Source: Peribacillus huizhouensis (lineage in GTDB: Bacteria > Bacillota > Bacilli > Bacillales > DSM-1321). From it: 64,000 nucleotides of DNA. Positions 7,866 through 16,965 of this stretch are shown one piece after another; the first letter of the stretch is position 1; every line of letters starts with the position of its first letter. Below the pieces are notes generated by a model, which saw only the letters and a list, made by a program, of their open reading frames with translations, was not told the DNA's origin and made no database searches. The translations under genes and the position numbers were made by a program. The DNA lies in contig NZ_JACJHX010000001.1 in NCBI RefSeq assembly GCF_014138605.1, forward strand, positions 651,095-715,094, written 5' to 3'.

Positions 7866-9248
7866 TTGGACATAATAAACTTGGTTTTCATAGCCATTTT
7901 AATTGCTTTGACGGCATTTTTTGTAGCCTCGGAGTTTGCAATTGTGAAAGTGAGAAGTTCACGAATTGATCAGTTAGTTGATGAAGGACGAACCAATTCA
8001 GTTCCAGCTAAACATGTTATTTCCAACCTAGATGAATACCTTTCAACCTGTCAGCTAGGAATTACTGTCACTGCTCTCGGACTCGGGTGGCTTGGTGAAC
8101 CGACGATTGTAGAGCTACTTAAACCTTTATTGACGCAATTTGACATTCCAACTTCTGTTTCACATTTCATATCGTTTGCCATTGCTTTCGCTTTTATTAC
8201 CTTTATTCATGTGGTAGTTGGCGAATTGGCACCGAAAACTGTAGCCATTCAAAAAGCTGAGCAAATAACCTTACTAGTAGCCAGACCATTGATTTTATTT
8301 AATAAAATCATGTATCCATTTATTTGGATTTTAAATGGTTCAGCTAGATTGCTCGTAAAAATGTTTGGAGTCGAGCCTGTTTCAGAAAATGAATTGGCTC
8401 ATACAGAAGAAGAACTTCGTATAATCGTGTCTGAAAGCTATAAAAATGGCGAAATTAACCAATCAGAGTTTAAATATGTGAATAAAATTTTTGAATTTGA
8501 CGACCGGATCGCCAAAGAAATTATGGTACCTCGTACTGAGATTGTTACCTTATCGATTAATGATACGATAGAAGAATTTTTTAGCGTAATGTCAGAAGAG
8601 AAATATACCCGCTATCCTGTGATTGACGGCGATAAAGACCATGTTATTGGGATGGTTAATATTAAGGAACTTTTCACCGAAATGATTGCAAATAAAACAC
8701 AGCCTACTCAAACGATAGAACGGTACATCCGTCCAATCATTCGAGTGATTGATACAATACCCATTCACGATTTACTAGTAAAGATGCAAAAAGAACGTGT
8801 TCATATGTCCATTTTAATGGATGAATACGGCGGAACCTCCGGATTAGTGACAGTTGAAGATATTCTAGAAGAAATTGTGGGCGATATTCGAGACGAGTTT
8901 GACCTTGACGAAATTCCTGAGATTCAGAAAATGAAGGAAGATCATTATATTCTTGATGGCAAAGTATTAATAAGTGAAGTGAATGATTTGATTGGACTTG
9001 AAATCATCGATGAAGATATGGATACAATCGGCGGCTGGATCTTATCAGAGAATTACGAGGCCAAACAAGGTGACATCATCGAACATGAAGAGTATTGCTT
9101 CAAAATAAAAGATATGGAAGACCATCACATCCGTTATATAGAAATTTACAAAACAGTAAAGGCAGCAAACGAAGTGAAAGAGTTTCCTCAACATGCCCAA
9201 GTGCATAAACAATCAAAGGCACAGCCTTCTACTGAAATCGTTTCATAA
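7866..9248 (+). CDS. CNNM/CorC-family membrane protein (YhdP/MpfA-like), copy 2
   Basis: Paralogue of the protein at 4449 with the same plan: DUF21 membrane domain (about 1-190), CBS pair (about 205-340, IMVPRTE and DEYGGTSGLVTVEDILEEIVG) and C-terminal CorC/HlyC domain (about 350-435), then a 25-residue polar tail that the first copy lacks. The likely role is Mg2+ or other divalent cation export or homeostasis at the cell membrane. The TTG start has AAGGGAG six bases upstream, so the start is well supported, and it fixes the matching TTG start of copy 1. The ribosome binding site lies inside a possible hairpin. The gene is followed by a family C repeat and a terminator shared with the convergent YeiH-type gene. 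Confidence 0.9.
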   Translation: MDIINLVFIAILIALTAFFVASEFAIVKVRSSRIDQLVDEGRTNSVPAKHVISNLDEYLSTCQLGITVTALGLGWLGEPTIVELLKPLLTQFDIPTSVSHFISFAIAFAFITFIHVVVGELAPKTVAIQKAEQITLLVARPLILFNKIMYPFIWILNGSARLLVKMFGVEPVSENELAHTEEELRIIVSESYKNGEINQSEFKYVNKIFEFDDRIAKEIMVPRTEIVTLSINDTIEEFFSVMSEEKYTRYPVIDGDKDHVIGMVNIKELFTEMIANKTQPTQTIERYIRPIIRVIDTIPIHDLLVKMQKERVHMSILMDEYGGTSGLVTVEDILEEIVGDIRDEFDLDEIPEIQKMKEDHYILDGKVLISEVNDLIGLEIIDEDMDTIGGWILSENYEAKQGDIIEHEEYCFKIKDMEDHHIRYIEIYKTVKAANEVKEFPQHAQVHKQSKAQPSTEIVS

Positions 9249-9255
9249 TATAAAA

Positions 9256-9491
9256 AGGCTCTTTTCGTAAAGATTGTTGTTTTTCGCAAGAAACCAATTC
9301 GAATAGATGTTGATTGTAGTGGAAGGTGCGAGACTCCTGCGGGAAAAGCGTGTTGAAGGAGACCCCGCAAGTGCAAAGCACTGAGGAGGCTTCTGAGACC
9401 GCCCGCGGAAAGCGAGTACCTGCAACGGAAATCAACCCGGGTTATTAGTGTAAAAATGATTGAAAAGCAACAAAGTATGTGAAAACAGCCT
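9256..9491 (+). repeat. family C repeat (GC-rich, full copy)
   Basis: About 235-bp element with imperfect terminal inverted repeats AGGCTCTTTTC and GAAAACAGCCT. The core is GC-rich compared with its surroundings and includes GCGAGACTCCTGCGGG, ACCCCGC, GAGGAGGC and CCGCCCGCGGAAAGCGAG. Similar cores are widespread in Bacillaceae genomes. A second copy starts at 63909 and runs off the window. Confidence 0.8.
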
Positions 9492-9493
9492 AT

Positions 9494-9530
9494 AAAAATG
9501 AGGAAGGGATCAGATCCTTTCCTCATTTTT
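9494..9530. terminator. bidirectional intrinsic terminator
   Basis: AAAAATGAGGAAGGGATC and GATCCTTTCCTCATTTTT form a strong stem with A and T tracts on both sides. It serves both the MpfA-like gene on the plus strand and the convergent YeiH-type gene on the minus strand. Confidence 0.85.
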
Positions 9531-9613
9531 ACTTTATATCCTCCATTTAATCGGACTAACAAGTAGAGATTTCCCCATTTGTTTGGCAATCTTAAATCAA
9601 GTTTCTTTTCTTT

Positions 9614-10603
9614 TTAGAGAATAAGCCATGCAATCAGAAGCGCAGCCGCTAGTATTTGGACAATGGTCAATAGACCAGTATAGATGGCAACCTTCCCACC
9701 TTGTTCAACTAAATCTCTCAGTTGAACTCTTAATCCGATTCCCGCAAGAGCGATTACTTCAAGAAAGGACCCAGTATTTTGTATTATTCCCTGCAATAGA
9801 ATCGGAAAAGCAAATATGCTATGTAATGCACATAGAAGCAAAAATCCTGAAATATACCAAGGGATTGGCAATTTTATTTTTTTACTCTTCTCAACAGGGG
9901 CTTTCTTGCTATATCTCATCAACCCGTAAATGACAACACTAAGCAATAAGATTCTTACCATTTTATAAACGGCAGCTTCTTCCTTTACAACTTCACTTAC
10001 CATACTTCCACTTGCTACAACTTGTCCAACTGACTGAAGCACTCCTCCAATCATCGCTGACGAAGGCTGCATCTCATTTTTATATAATAGAGTTGTTATA
10101 AGAGGCAAAATAAACATAAGGACAGTGCCGGTTAAATTGACAACTGTTATGGCAAGTGATTTCTCCTTTTCCTCAGCTTGAATAGCAGGAGCCGTTGCTG
10201 CAATCGCTGAAGATCCACAAACAGCATTCCCGCTCGCCATTAATAGTCGAAAGTTTTCTGGTAGTGCTAACTTTTTTCCAATCCAAAGTGCTGCCAAAAG
10301 CGTTACAGCCATTTGTAACAGAATAAAAATCACTCCAGATAAACCAATCTCTACAATAGAATGAAAACTGATAGTACCGCCTAATAAAATAATTGCATAA
10401 TATAGTAATTTAGATTCTGAATATTTCGTTCCTGCATTGAACCGCTTAATCTTACCAGTACCAATATTACCGACAATAATCCCGGCAATAATCGCAAAAG
10501 TTCCTGCTCCAAATAAAGTGAACTTATTTGCGACTAAAATGGAAAAACAAGCGATTACGATACATAAAACTAAACCAGGTATAACTTCTTTCACTTTCGA
10601 CAT
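9614..10603 (-). CDS. YeiH family (UPF0324) putative membrane transporter
   Basis: Integral membrane protein of 329 residues with about ten hydrophobic segments. The family signature GNAVCGSSAIAATAPAI lies at about 125-141 and a typical C-terminal segment (EVIALAGIGL) is present. The substrate of the family is not settled; some members are linked to sulfur metabolism or sulfite/sulfonate export. The ATG has GAGGTTTAAGA upstream. No regulator of the LysR type, often found beside yeiH, is adjacent. Monocistronic, convergent with the MpfA-like gene and sharing its terminator. Confidence 0.85.
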   Translation of the reverse strand: MSKVKEVIPGLVLCIVIACFSILVANKFTLFGAGTFAIIAGIIVGNIGTGKIKRFNAGTKYSESKLLYYAIILLGGTISFHSIVEIGLSGVIFILLQMAVTLLAALWIGKKLALPENFRLLMASGNAVCGSSAIAATAPAIQAEEKEKSLAITVVNLTGTVLMFILPLITTLLYKNEMQPSSAMIGGVLQSVGQVVASGSMVSEVVKEEAAVYKMVRILLLSVVIYGLMRYSKKAPVEKSKKIKLPIPWYISGFLLLCALHSIFAFPILLQGIIQNTGSFLEVIALAGIGLRVQLRDLVEQGGKVAIYTGLLTIVQILAAALLIAWLIL

Positions 10604-10794
10604 TCTTAAACCTCATTTCTAGGGGCTCTTAACAAAAGACTCATTTATTTTAATGCTTTATATGATTGCATTCAATCCCAAAATTATAAGCATTTTCTTT
10701 TCTACTTTGGAATATGATTTATTAATAAGTTAATTACGTATCATAAAATAGCTGTTTTTTTAGACCAGACAATGAAAAAGAGAAACAAATAAAA

Positions 10795-10841
10795 GAGGGT
10801 GTCCCAAAAGTATCTGACACTTTTGTTTCGGGACAGCCCTC
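10795..10841 (-). terminator. fold-back terminator after the acetyltransferase gene (family B-like)
   Basis: GAGGGTGTCCC and GGGACAGCCCTC form a stem around an inner AAAAGT/ACTTTT stem, just downstream of the GNAT gene. The arms match the ends of family B elements, here in a short form. Confidence 0.75.
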
Positions 10842-10872
10842 ATCATTAGTATTTCTTTATGTGAATCATTCT

Positions 10873-11283
10873 TTACTTAATCCATTTTTCCATAAATACC
10901 AATTCATCTGTGTTATACCCAAGATTTTCATAGAAGCCAATGACTTTGGAGTTATCGTATTCAATTAAAAGATTGATCTTTTTACAACCGATTCTTTTTA
11001 ACCTCTGTTCTAATTCCTCCATAATCAATTTACCTACTCGTTTTCCTTGATAATCAGGATGAACAGCTAAATGATTGATCCAGCCCCGGCGTCCATCATA
11101 CGAGCCCATTACAGATCCAATAATTTTCTCGTTTTCTTCTGCAACTAAAAATAGCTCTGAATCCCTTCCTACTTTATGTACAATCCCTTTTAATGAGTCC
11201 GAAACTGATAATGTAATCCCTGCCTGTTCCCAAACATTTGCTACCTCTACATAGTCTCCTAATGTAAACTCGCGTATCTTCAT
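10873..11283 (-). CDS. GNAT-family N-acetyltransferase
   Basis: Acyl-CoA-dependent N-acetyltransferase of 136 residues. Seen: an N-terminal REFTLGDYVEVANVW segment, and the acetyl-CoA binding motif A region WINHLAVHPDYQGKRVGKLI with the Q/RxxGxG/A-type loop (QGKRVGK), then GCKKINLLIEYDNSKVIGFYENLGY typical of motif B. The substrate cannot be told. I chose the ATG at 11283 (MKIREFT) because CGGAGGATGTACA lies just upstream; a longer frame to 11325 lacks this. Monocistronic with a fold-back terminator. Confidence 0.85.
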   Translation of the reverse strand: MKIREFTLGDYVEVANVWEQAGITLSVSDSLKGIVHKVGRDSELFLVAEENEKIIGSVMGSYDGRRGWINHLAVHPDYQGKRVGKLIMEELEQRLKRIGCKKINLLIEYDNSKVIGFYENLGYNTDELVFMEKWIK

Positions 11284-11652
11284 TGTACATCCTCCGTTAT
11301 GATTCAAAATTATTGTCTCATTCATCCATATGTATTATTTCATTCACATAATTCCACTTGTCATTTCTTTTCCATCCCAAGCGTATTCGTATGCTTCTTG
11401 CTGTCAGGTATCTTGCCATATATTTAGCTTTAGAAATTTGCTCAAAGTATTATTTGTACCGCGATCATGTTGAATTTAGATGAAATATGACAGATTTCAA
11501 TATTTTTCTAGCAGAATCACTTATTTCACTGTTAGGAGCAAGATTCTTGATTGCCTCCTATTGGAAAATATCAGCAACCATTCATCCACTAATTTTTACA
11601 TTATAATTTTATCATTTTCGCATTATTATGAAAACATTATTTGTGAGATATC

Positions 11653-11683
11653 AAAAAAAGACGTGTGCCATTTCACACGCCTT
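11653..11683 (-). terminator. intrinsic terminator of phoU
   Basis: On the minus strand GGCGTGTG pairs with CACACGTC around a 6-base loop and is followed by seven T residues, about 45 bases after the phoU stop codon. Confidence 0.85.
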
Positions 11684-11725
11684 ACAATGTTCCCTCTATA
11701 AATTTCTCGGAATTATTATACAGAC

Positions 11726-12385
11726 TTAACTGTTTAAATCGTACAATTGTCCTTTTACCATGAAAACAATATTTTCGGAAATATTGGTTACGTGGTCACC
11801 AACTCTTTCTAGATCGCGACAAACGAATGATAATTGTGTAACTTGGGACGTTAGTTCAGGGTTTTGCGCGATATATTCTAGCAATTCCTGGATCAGTCGA
11901 CCATACATTTCATCAATTTCATTATCGAGCTCTGCCGTTTCTCTTGCCTTCTCTTCATCTTGTACATCATAGGCGAGCATAACTTGATTTAACATTGTAG
12001 CTGCTTTCTCAGCCATTAAAGGAATGTCATATAACGGTTTAAATAATTCCTTTTCGCCGATGCGAATAGTAGATTTTGCAACATTTACAGCTAAATCACC
12101 TATTCTTTCTAAATCTGTAGAAATCTTAATGCTTGAAATAATTCTCCTTAAATCTGATGCAACAGGCTGTTGCTTAGCAATCAACCAAATAACTTTCTCG
12201 TTTATTTCCTGATTAATTCGATTAATTTTATAATCATTGTCGATAACTTTTAGCGCTCGATTAATATCCTGTGCGACTAAAGCCTCTATGGATTCATGCA
12301 AAGCATTTGCTGCTCTTGTACCCATTTCAAGCACCAAATTTTTAAGTGAAAAAAGCTCTTCTTCAAACCCTTGACGCACATTCAT
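11726..12385 (-). CDS. phoU: phosphate signalling protein PhoU
   Basis: Two tandem PhoU three-helix repeats (about 10-95 and 115-205) in a 219-residue cytoplasmic protein. PhoU couples phosphate uptake to the PhoR/PhoP phosphate-starvation response and binds metal clusters through acidic motifs such as ExDxxIN and ERxGDH, both visible here (DNDYKINRIN and ERIGD, ERVGDH). It usually sits after pstSCAB; here it stands alone, 120 bases after the stop of a peptidase gene transcribed in the same direction. A GGAGG site precedes the ATG. A pair of TTTACA boxes upstream suggests PhoP control. Confidence 0.92.
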   Translation of the reverse strand: MNVRQGFEEELFSLKNLVLEMGTRAANALHESIEALVAQDINRALKVIDNDYKINRINQEINEKVIWLIAKQQPVASDLRRIISSIKISTDLERIGDLAVNVAKSTIRIGEKELFKPLYDIPLMAEKAATMLNQVMLAYDVQDEEKARETAELDNEIDEMYGRLIQELLEYIAQNPELTSQVTQLSFVCRDLERVGDHVTNISENIVFMVKGQLYDLNS

Positions 12386-12472
12386 TATTTATCCTCCTTT
12401 AAAACCAATATAGAAAGCCACTTTGCTTCTATTAATAAAGCATATAATAGAAAGATCATTATTTTCAACTAA

Positions 12473-12489
12473 TTTACATAACATTTACA
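12473..12489 (+). promoter_or_regulatory. candidate PhoP box pair upstream of phoU
   Basis: TTTACA-TAACA-TTTACA: two PhoP-like hexamers (consensus TTAACA-type) at the expected 11-bp period, about 90 bases upstream of the phoU ATG and just above a -35-like TTGAAA read on the minus strand. The boxes are in the opposite orientation to phoU, and this weakens the call. Confidence 0.35.
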
Positions 12490-12505
12490 TTCCATAAAAG
12501 TTTAT

Positions 12506-13129
12506 TCATGATCCACATGAAAGAACAATAGCACCGTCATCTCTTAAACGATTAACAGAGCAACGATGCGCCCGTTCAAACTCCAACAAACGTTCTTCAA
12601 TTTTTCTTCCTTGTTTATCTGGATACAATTTTTCATCACCATAATGTGGAAATACACGCACATCCGTTATTCCTAACCCTGTTAATTCTTCTAATCCTTC
12701 TATTGCTTTTTCTGGAAAGAAATGCTCTACCAGTTTAATATCAGGGCCAAGAACAATCGAACCAGTGCTCACCCCTACAAGAAGTCCACCATTTTCAGCA
12801 AACTCTCGAATAATCTTATCAGCCCCGCTCTCCTTGAGATGATACAGTAAATTAAATGGATTACCTCCATTCAAAAATATAACATCTGATTGGCGAAGTA
12901 TCTCAGGTTCTTCAAACTCAATATCTACAATACGAACATTCTTCATTCCCATTTCGTGAAAATCTCGCAATGTCTTTAAAACAAACTCGTTATTCCACTT
13001 CTCTGTATTTGAAGCAGTCGTTATTATGGAAATTCTCGCATCCTCAGGATTGATTTTAATGCAATGCAAAAAACGACTTCTAATTGCATCTGTATAAAAG
13101 CCAGCTGATGTTAATAAAATTTTCCCCAT
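12506..13129 (-). CDS. peptidase E / S51-like protein
   Basis: Cytoplasmic 207-residue protein of the class I glutamine-amidotransferase-like fold, peptidase S51 group (aspartyl dipeptidase-like). Seen: FLNGGNPFNLL strand-loop at 85-95, the nucleophile elbow GVSTGS with probable catalytic Ser121, and FPHYG with probable His162. The elbow reads STGS instead of the common SAGA, so activity may differ from classical PepE. GGGGGAGAGAG precedes the ATG. It lies upstream of phoU on the same strand with a 120-base gap and a separate promoter there. Confidence 0.8.
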   Translation of the reverse strand: MGKILLTSAGFYTDAIRSRFLHCIKINPEDARISIITTASNTEKWNNEFVLKTLRDFHEMGMKNVRIVDIEFEEPEILRQSDVIFLNGGNPFNLLYHLKESGADKIIREFAENGGLLVGVSTGSIVLGPDIKLVEHFFPEKAIEGLEELTGLGITDVRVFPHYGDEKLYPDKQGRKIEERLLEFERAHRCSVNRLRDDGAIVLSCGS

Positions 13130-13470
13130 CGACTCTCTCCCCCTCGATTTCTATACTTTATCAGTTCAGCAGTGATCAGGAAAACTCCTGCTGAATTTCA
13201 TAAGATATTCTTACATTGTCCTCTATGATGTATTGCTGAAATTCCATTCCATGTTTGTATCAGTTTGATTGAAAATCATCCCACATGATTAACAACAAGA
13301 ATCAACAATATCATTTGCCAGGGGCACTTAGCAGAAATTAAGCTACGTTATGTAAGAGGTTGTATAACATTACTATTAAGATAAGAGTCGACTTTTCTAA
13401 GAAACAACAATTGAGTTTTTACTTTAGAAGATTATACTTTGACTTTTTTTGAGACAACTAGCAATTCACT

Positions 13471-13711
13471 ATAAAGTTCAACTAAACTTCTGCTCAAGCA
13501 TTGGTAGCTTTTACTGTATCTCACCAACCGGGATTTCACTTCAAAAAGCGAGGCGACTGCCCAGCCCTAACAAGCATGATGGTGTACTCTGCCACAGAGA
13601 AACAGCTTATAACCTCAGACGTGCTAATAGCCAGCAGTTATCCCCCACCTACGCTTCTTCGCCTCCCTAAGACATGAGGTGAAGGTTTTACCCCGTTAAC
13701 GCGGGATAAAA
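13471..13711 (+). repeat. family A repeat, long copy A7
   Basis: About 240-bp plus-strand copy: ATAAAGTTCAACTAAACTTCTG at the left, the CTGTATCTCACCAACCGGG module, an extra module with GCGAGGCGACTG and CAGCTTATAACC, the TATCCCCCACCTACGCTTC/AAGACATGAGGTG hairpin and the right end CCCGTTAACGCGGGATAAA. The rest of the 698-base gap 13130-13827 holds A/T-rich DNA without a supported gene. Confidence 0.8.
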
Positions 13712-13827
13712 GGATATGTAGTGACATGAACTCTATTCATTACCATAGTCACATGTTATAATCAATTTTATTGTAATCCACATGTTTACTATTTAATCAA
13801 GTTATTTTTTATATAAGGAGTGTTTAT

Positions 13828-15288
13828 TTGAATACCGCTAGATTAAAACAAGAATGGTTTGGCAATACACGGGGAGATATTCTTTCGGGCATTGTTGTTG
13901 CTTTGGCCTTAATTCCCGAAGCGATTGCATTTTCAATCATTGCAGGAGTAGATCCAATGGTTGGCTTGTATGCCTCGTTTTGTATTGCAATTGTTATTGC
14001 CTTTGTGGGCGGCCGCCCCGGGATGATTTCAGCCGCGACTGGGGCAATGGCACTTGTCATGGTTGATTTGGTTAAAGATCATGGCCTGCAGTTTTTATTA
14101 GCTGCGACTATTTTGACTGGGATCATCCAGATTTTCCTTGGTGTATTTAAAATTGGAAAACTGATGAAATTTATTCCAAGACCAGTTATGGTTGGCTTCG
14201 TCAATTCACTGGCAATCTTAATTTTTTCTGCTCAATTGACTCACTTTGTCGGTGAATCATGGGTGATGTACGTGATGACTGCTTTCGCACTTGCGATTAT
14301 CTATTTATTTCCTTATGTAACTAGAGTCATACCCTCACCACTTATCGCTATTATTGTCATAACTATCATTGCTGTTATGACAGGAGCTACTGTTCGGACT
14401 GTCGGAGATATGGGGGTACTTACGCAAGCTTTACCAACGTTTTTCCTTCCTGACGTTCCTTTTACGATGGATACGTTCATGATTATTTTTCCTTATTCAC
14501 TTGCATTAGCATTTGTAGGACTATTAGAGAGTTTATTGACTGCTCAAATTGTAGATGATTTAACGGACACGGAAAGTAATAAGAACACAGAAGCACGAGG
14601 TCAAGGAATCGCGAATATCGTTAGTGGGTTCTTCGGTGGTATGGCTGGTTGCGCCATGATTGGACAATCTGGCATTAATATTAAATCTGGCGGTCGCGGC
14701 AGACTCTCTACCTTTGTTGCTGGGGTTTTCTTGTTAACCTTAATTGTTCTTTTAAATGATGTTCTTGTGAAAATTCCAATGGCTGCCCTGGTTGGCGTAA
14801 TGATCATGGTTTCGATCGCGACATTTGATTGGTCATCACTAACAAAGCTACATCTTGCTCCTATCACGGACACATTGGTCATGCTGGTGACAGTAATCGT
14901 TGTTCTTTACACAAATGATCTTTCCAAGGGCGTATTTGCTGGTGTAATCTTAAGCATGATTTTCTTTTCAGCAAAAGCTTCTAAAGTGCAAGTTGAAAAG
15001 ATAGCCGGTGAAAACAGCAAAGAAACCTTATACCACGTAAGAGGCCCTTTATTCTTTGCTTCCGTACAAGATTTTGTGAAACAATTTGACCTAAAAGAAG
15101 CAACCAATCATGTTGTAATTGATTTTAGCCGCTCGAAAGTATGGGACGATTCTGCAGTAGGAGCGGTGGATAAGATCATTTTGAAATACCGAGCACATGG
15201 TAAAACGGTCCAACTTAAAGGTCTTGATACAGAAAGCTCACAACTGCTAAAGAAACTAGCTGCAGATAAAGTTGAGACAGTAAATTAA
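13828..15288 (+). CDS. SulP-family anion transporter with STAS domain
   Basis: SLC26/SulP transporter of 486 residues: hydrophobic domain with repeated membrane segments (about 15-385) carrying the family signature near the N-terminus ([21 protein letters not shown]) and [22 protein letters not shown] around 265-285, then a C-terminal STAS domain (about 400-480, [22 protein letters not shown]). Substrates in the family are sulfate, bicarbonate or other anions; not determined here. The start is a TTG with AAGGAGTG upstream. Convergent with ppaC; the fold-back element B3 separates them. Confidence 0.88.
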   Translation: MNTARLKQEWFGNTRGDILSGIVVALALIPEAIAFSIIAGVDPMVGLYASFCIAIVIAFVGGRPGMISAATGAMALVMVDLVKDHGLQFLLAATILTGIIQIFLGVFKIGKLMKFIPRPVMVGFVNSLAILIFSAQLTHFVGESWVMYVMTAFALAIIYLFPYVTRVIPSPLIAIIVITIIAVMTGATVRTVGDMGVLTQALPTFFLPDVPFTMDTFMIIFPYSLALAFVGLLESLLTAQIVDDLTDTESNKNTEARGQGIANIVSGFFGGMAGCAMIGQSGINIKSGGRGRLSTFVAGVFLLTLIVLLNDVLVKIPMAALVGVMIMVSIATFDWSSLTKLHLAPITDTLVMLVTVIVVLYTNDLSKGVFAGVILSMIFFSAKASKVQVEKIAGENSKETLYHVRGPLFFASVQDFVKQFDLKEATNHVVIDFSRSKVWDDSAVGAVDKIILKYRAHGKTVQLKGLDTESSQLLKKLAADKVETVN

Positions 15289-15297
15289 TCCAAACAA

Positions 15298-15415
15298 AGA
15301 GGCTGCCTGAAAGGTTCAGACTCACACTCTATACACCGTTTATTGTGTCATTTACACGTTATATAAACGATATATTGGCGATGTGAGGTCCTGATCCTTT
15401 AGGGCAGCCTCTCTT
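15298..15415. repeat. family B fold-back element B3, acting as bidirectional terminator
   Basis: About 118-bp element whose outer arms (AAAGAGGCTGCC and GGCAGCCTCTCTTT) pair, with further pairing inside (TCAGACTCACACTCTATA against ATGTGAGGTCCTGA and TATAAACGATATA). It lies exactly between the convergent sulP and ppaC genes. Confidence 0.85.
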
Positions 15416-15422
15416 TTATTGA

Positions 15423-16352
15423 TTAATTCGTGAAAATGTTTGTTAACACAGGCACGATTTGTTTCTTACGTGATACAACACCTTCAAGTACAGCAATTTT
15501 ATTATTCAATGTGACATTATACGCACGTTCCACAGCTTGAGCTTGTGCACCTAGTGCAAGTCCGACAGAATCGTTTGTCAAAATATCAGTTACGACAAAT
15601 AGAAACAAGTCTAATCCTTTGTCTGCGATGACAGCCTCAATTGCCGTTTCCAATTCTGCTTGGCGTACTAACACTTCATTCACATCGACTGCGTTTACTT
15701 GGGCGATTTCAACCTTAGCATCTCCCATTGTGAATTCTTTAGCATCAAGCGAGATGAGTTGAGAAATTGTTTTATCACTAAGATCTGCTCCTGCTTTAAG
15801 CATTTCAAGACCATATGTTTCCGCATTAACTCCAGCAATTTCTGCTAATTCCATGGCAGCCGCAACATCTTGTTCTGTGCATGTTGGTGATTTAAATAAT
15901 AATGAATCAGAAATAATCGCAGAAAGCATCAGCCCTGCAACTGCTTTTGGAACTTCAAGATTGTTTTCTTTATAAATTTTATTTAGAATCGTAGCTGTGC
16001 AACCTACTGGTTCAGCACGATAGTACAACGGATCACTCGTTTCGAAATTAGCAATTCGATGATGATCAATTACTTCAATAACTCGAACTTGATCAATGTC
16101 ATCTACACTTTGTTGACGTTCATTATGGTCTACTAATATCACATCAGAAGCTTCTCCTTTTGCTGCTACAATTAAGCGAGGTGCTTCGAATTTAAATGTA
16201 TCAAGTGCATATTGCGTTTCACCGTTTACTTCGCCTAGTCGAACGGCTTCAGCATTCATACCTAATTGTTTTTTTAGATCAGCATAGGCAATTGCTGAAC
16301 AAATTGTATCAGTATCTGGATTTTTGTGTCCGAAAACAAGTACTTTTTCCAC
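15423..16352 (-). CDS. ppaC: manganese-dependent inorganic pyrophosphatase
   Basis: Family II pyrophosphatase of 309 residues, a DHH phosphoesterase that hydrolyses PPi to two phosphates in the cytoplasm and drives biosynthetic reactions. Seen: [18 protein letters not shown] (metal-binding His and Asp residues near 8-15), LVDHNE at about 74-79, the DHH motif VIDHHR at about 96-101, and the C-terminal DHHA2 region with the SRKKQIVP substrate-binding motif. Length and motifs match Bacillus PpaC. GGAGCAATAAC precedes the ATG. The gene is divergent from the ribonucleotide reductase cluster. Confidence 0.95.
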   Translation of the reverse strand: MEKVLVFGHKNPDTDTICSAIAYADLKKQLGMNAEAVRLGEVNGETQYALDTFKFEAPRLIVAAKGEASDVILVDHNERQQSVDDIDQVRVIEVIDHHRIANFETSDPLYYRAEPVGCTATILNKIYKENNLEVPKAVAGLMLSAIISDSLLFKSPTCTEQDVAAAMELAEIAGVNAETYGLEMLKAGADLSDKTISQLISLDAKEFTMGDAKVEIAQVNAVDVNEVLVRQAELETAIEAVIADKGLDLFLFVVTDILTNDSVGLALGAQAQAVERAYNVTLNNKIAVLEGVVSRKKQIVPVLTNIFTN

Positions 16353-16673
16353 GTTATTGCTCCTTTAAATTAAAATTATTTCAGTTCTTTTATTTTAGCA
16401 TAAAGTCTTGTGCAAAACACATTTCAAAATTGCAAGTTTTTTTAATTTCGCCTGCCTAATTTATTGAAAACATTTGTTGTGCTGTACATTCCGCTATTTC
16501 ATATAAATTTATTTTTTTATGCCTAACATCATCCTTGCTCATTCTATCAACCATTTGATAGTATAAGCCATTCAAGCACTTATTCAACAATTATTTTAGC
16601 AAGAATTATACTTTTTATAAAAATCAAGATTTGATTTATTTTTATTTATCCATTACGATATTAAATAGCGAAT

Positions 16674-16720
16674 CACAATATATAGATATTGAAAACCTAA
16701 GAAATATCTATATATAGATG
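16674..16720 (+). promoter_or_regulatory. NrdR box pair over the nrdE promoter
   Basis: Box 1 CACAATATATAGATAT (16674-16689) and box 2 TATCTATATATAGATG (16705-16720) match the NrdR consensus (ACACWATATATWGTGT type). Their centres are 31 bp apart, three helical turns, the spacing known for NrdR operators. A candidate promoter, TTGAAA (16689-16694) and TATATA (16711-16716), lies between and within the boxes, so binding would block transcription. This implies a leader of about 240 bases before nrdE. Confidence 0.8.
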
Positions 16721-16965
16721 TCAAGCTTTTGATGCTAAAATCCAGTTACCCAGAACCGGACAGTACATTCGACAGAACCTTACAAATTCACCTAACTAGA
16801 TATAGTGACTCTCTAACTTATGTGAGTAAATGAAAAGATCGTCTGCAAACTAACTTTTTTTATTTTGCGAGATTTTTTGATTCACTCACCATGTGAGAAA
16901 TTACGAATCGGCTTTTTACAAATAACGCTACGATTTTTTGATGTATTTAAGGAGGAGCACTTTCT

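Noticed and set aside
9188..9589. minus-strand ORFs over the end of the second MpfA-like gene and repeat C
   Set aside because: They run across a GC-rich repeat and antisense to a clear gene; GC-rich elements keep several frames open by chance.
11480..11701. 73-codon plus-strand ORF opposite the phoU terminator
   Set aside because: No ribosome binding site, overlaps the phoU terminator, composition not protein-like.
13449..13670. 73-codon plus-strand ORF starting MRQLAIHYKV
   Set aside because: It lies inside repeat A7, has no ribosome binding site, and its sequence only reflects the repeat.
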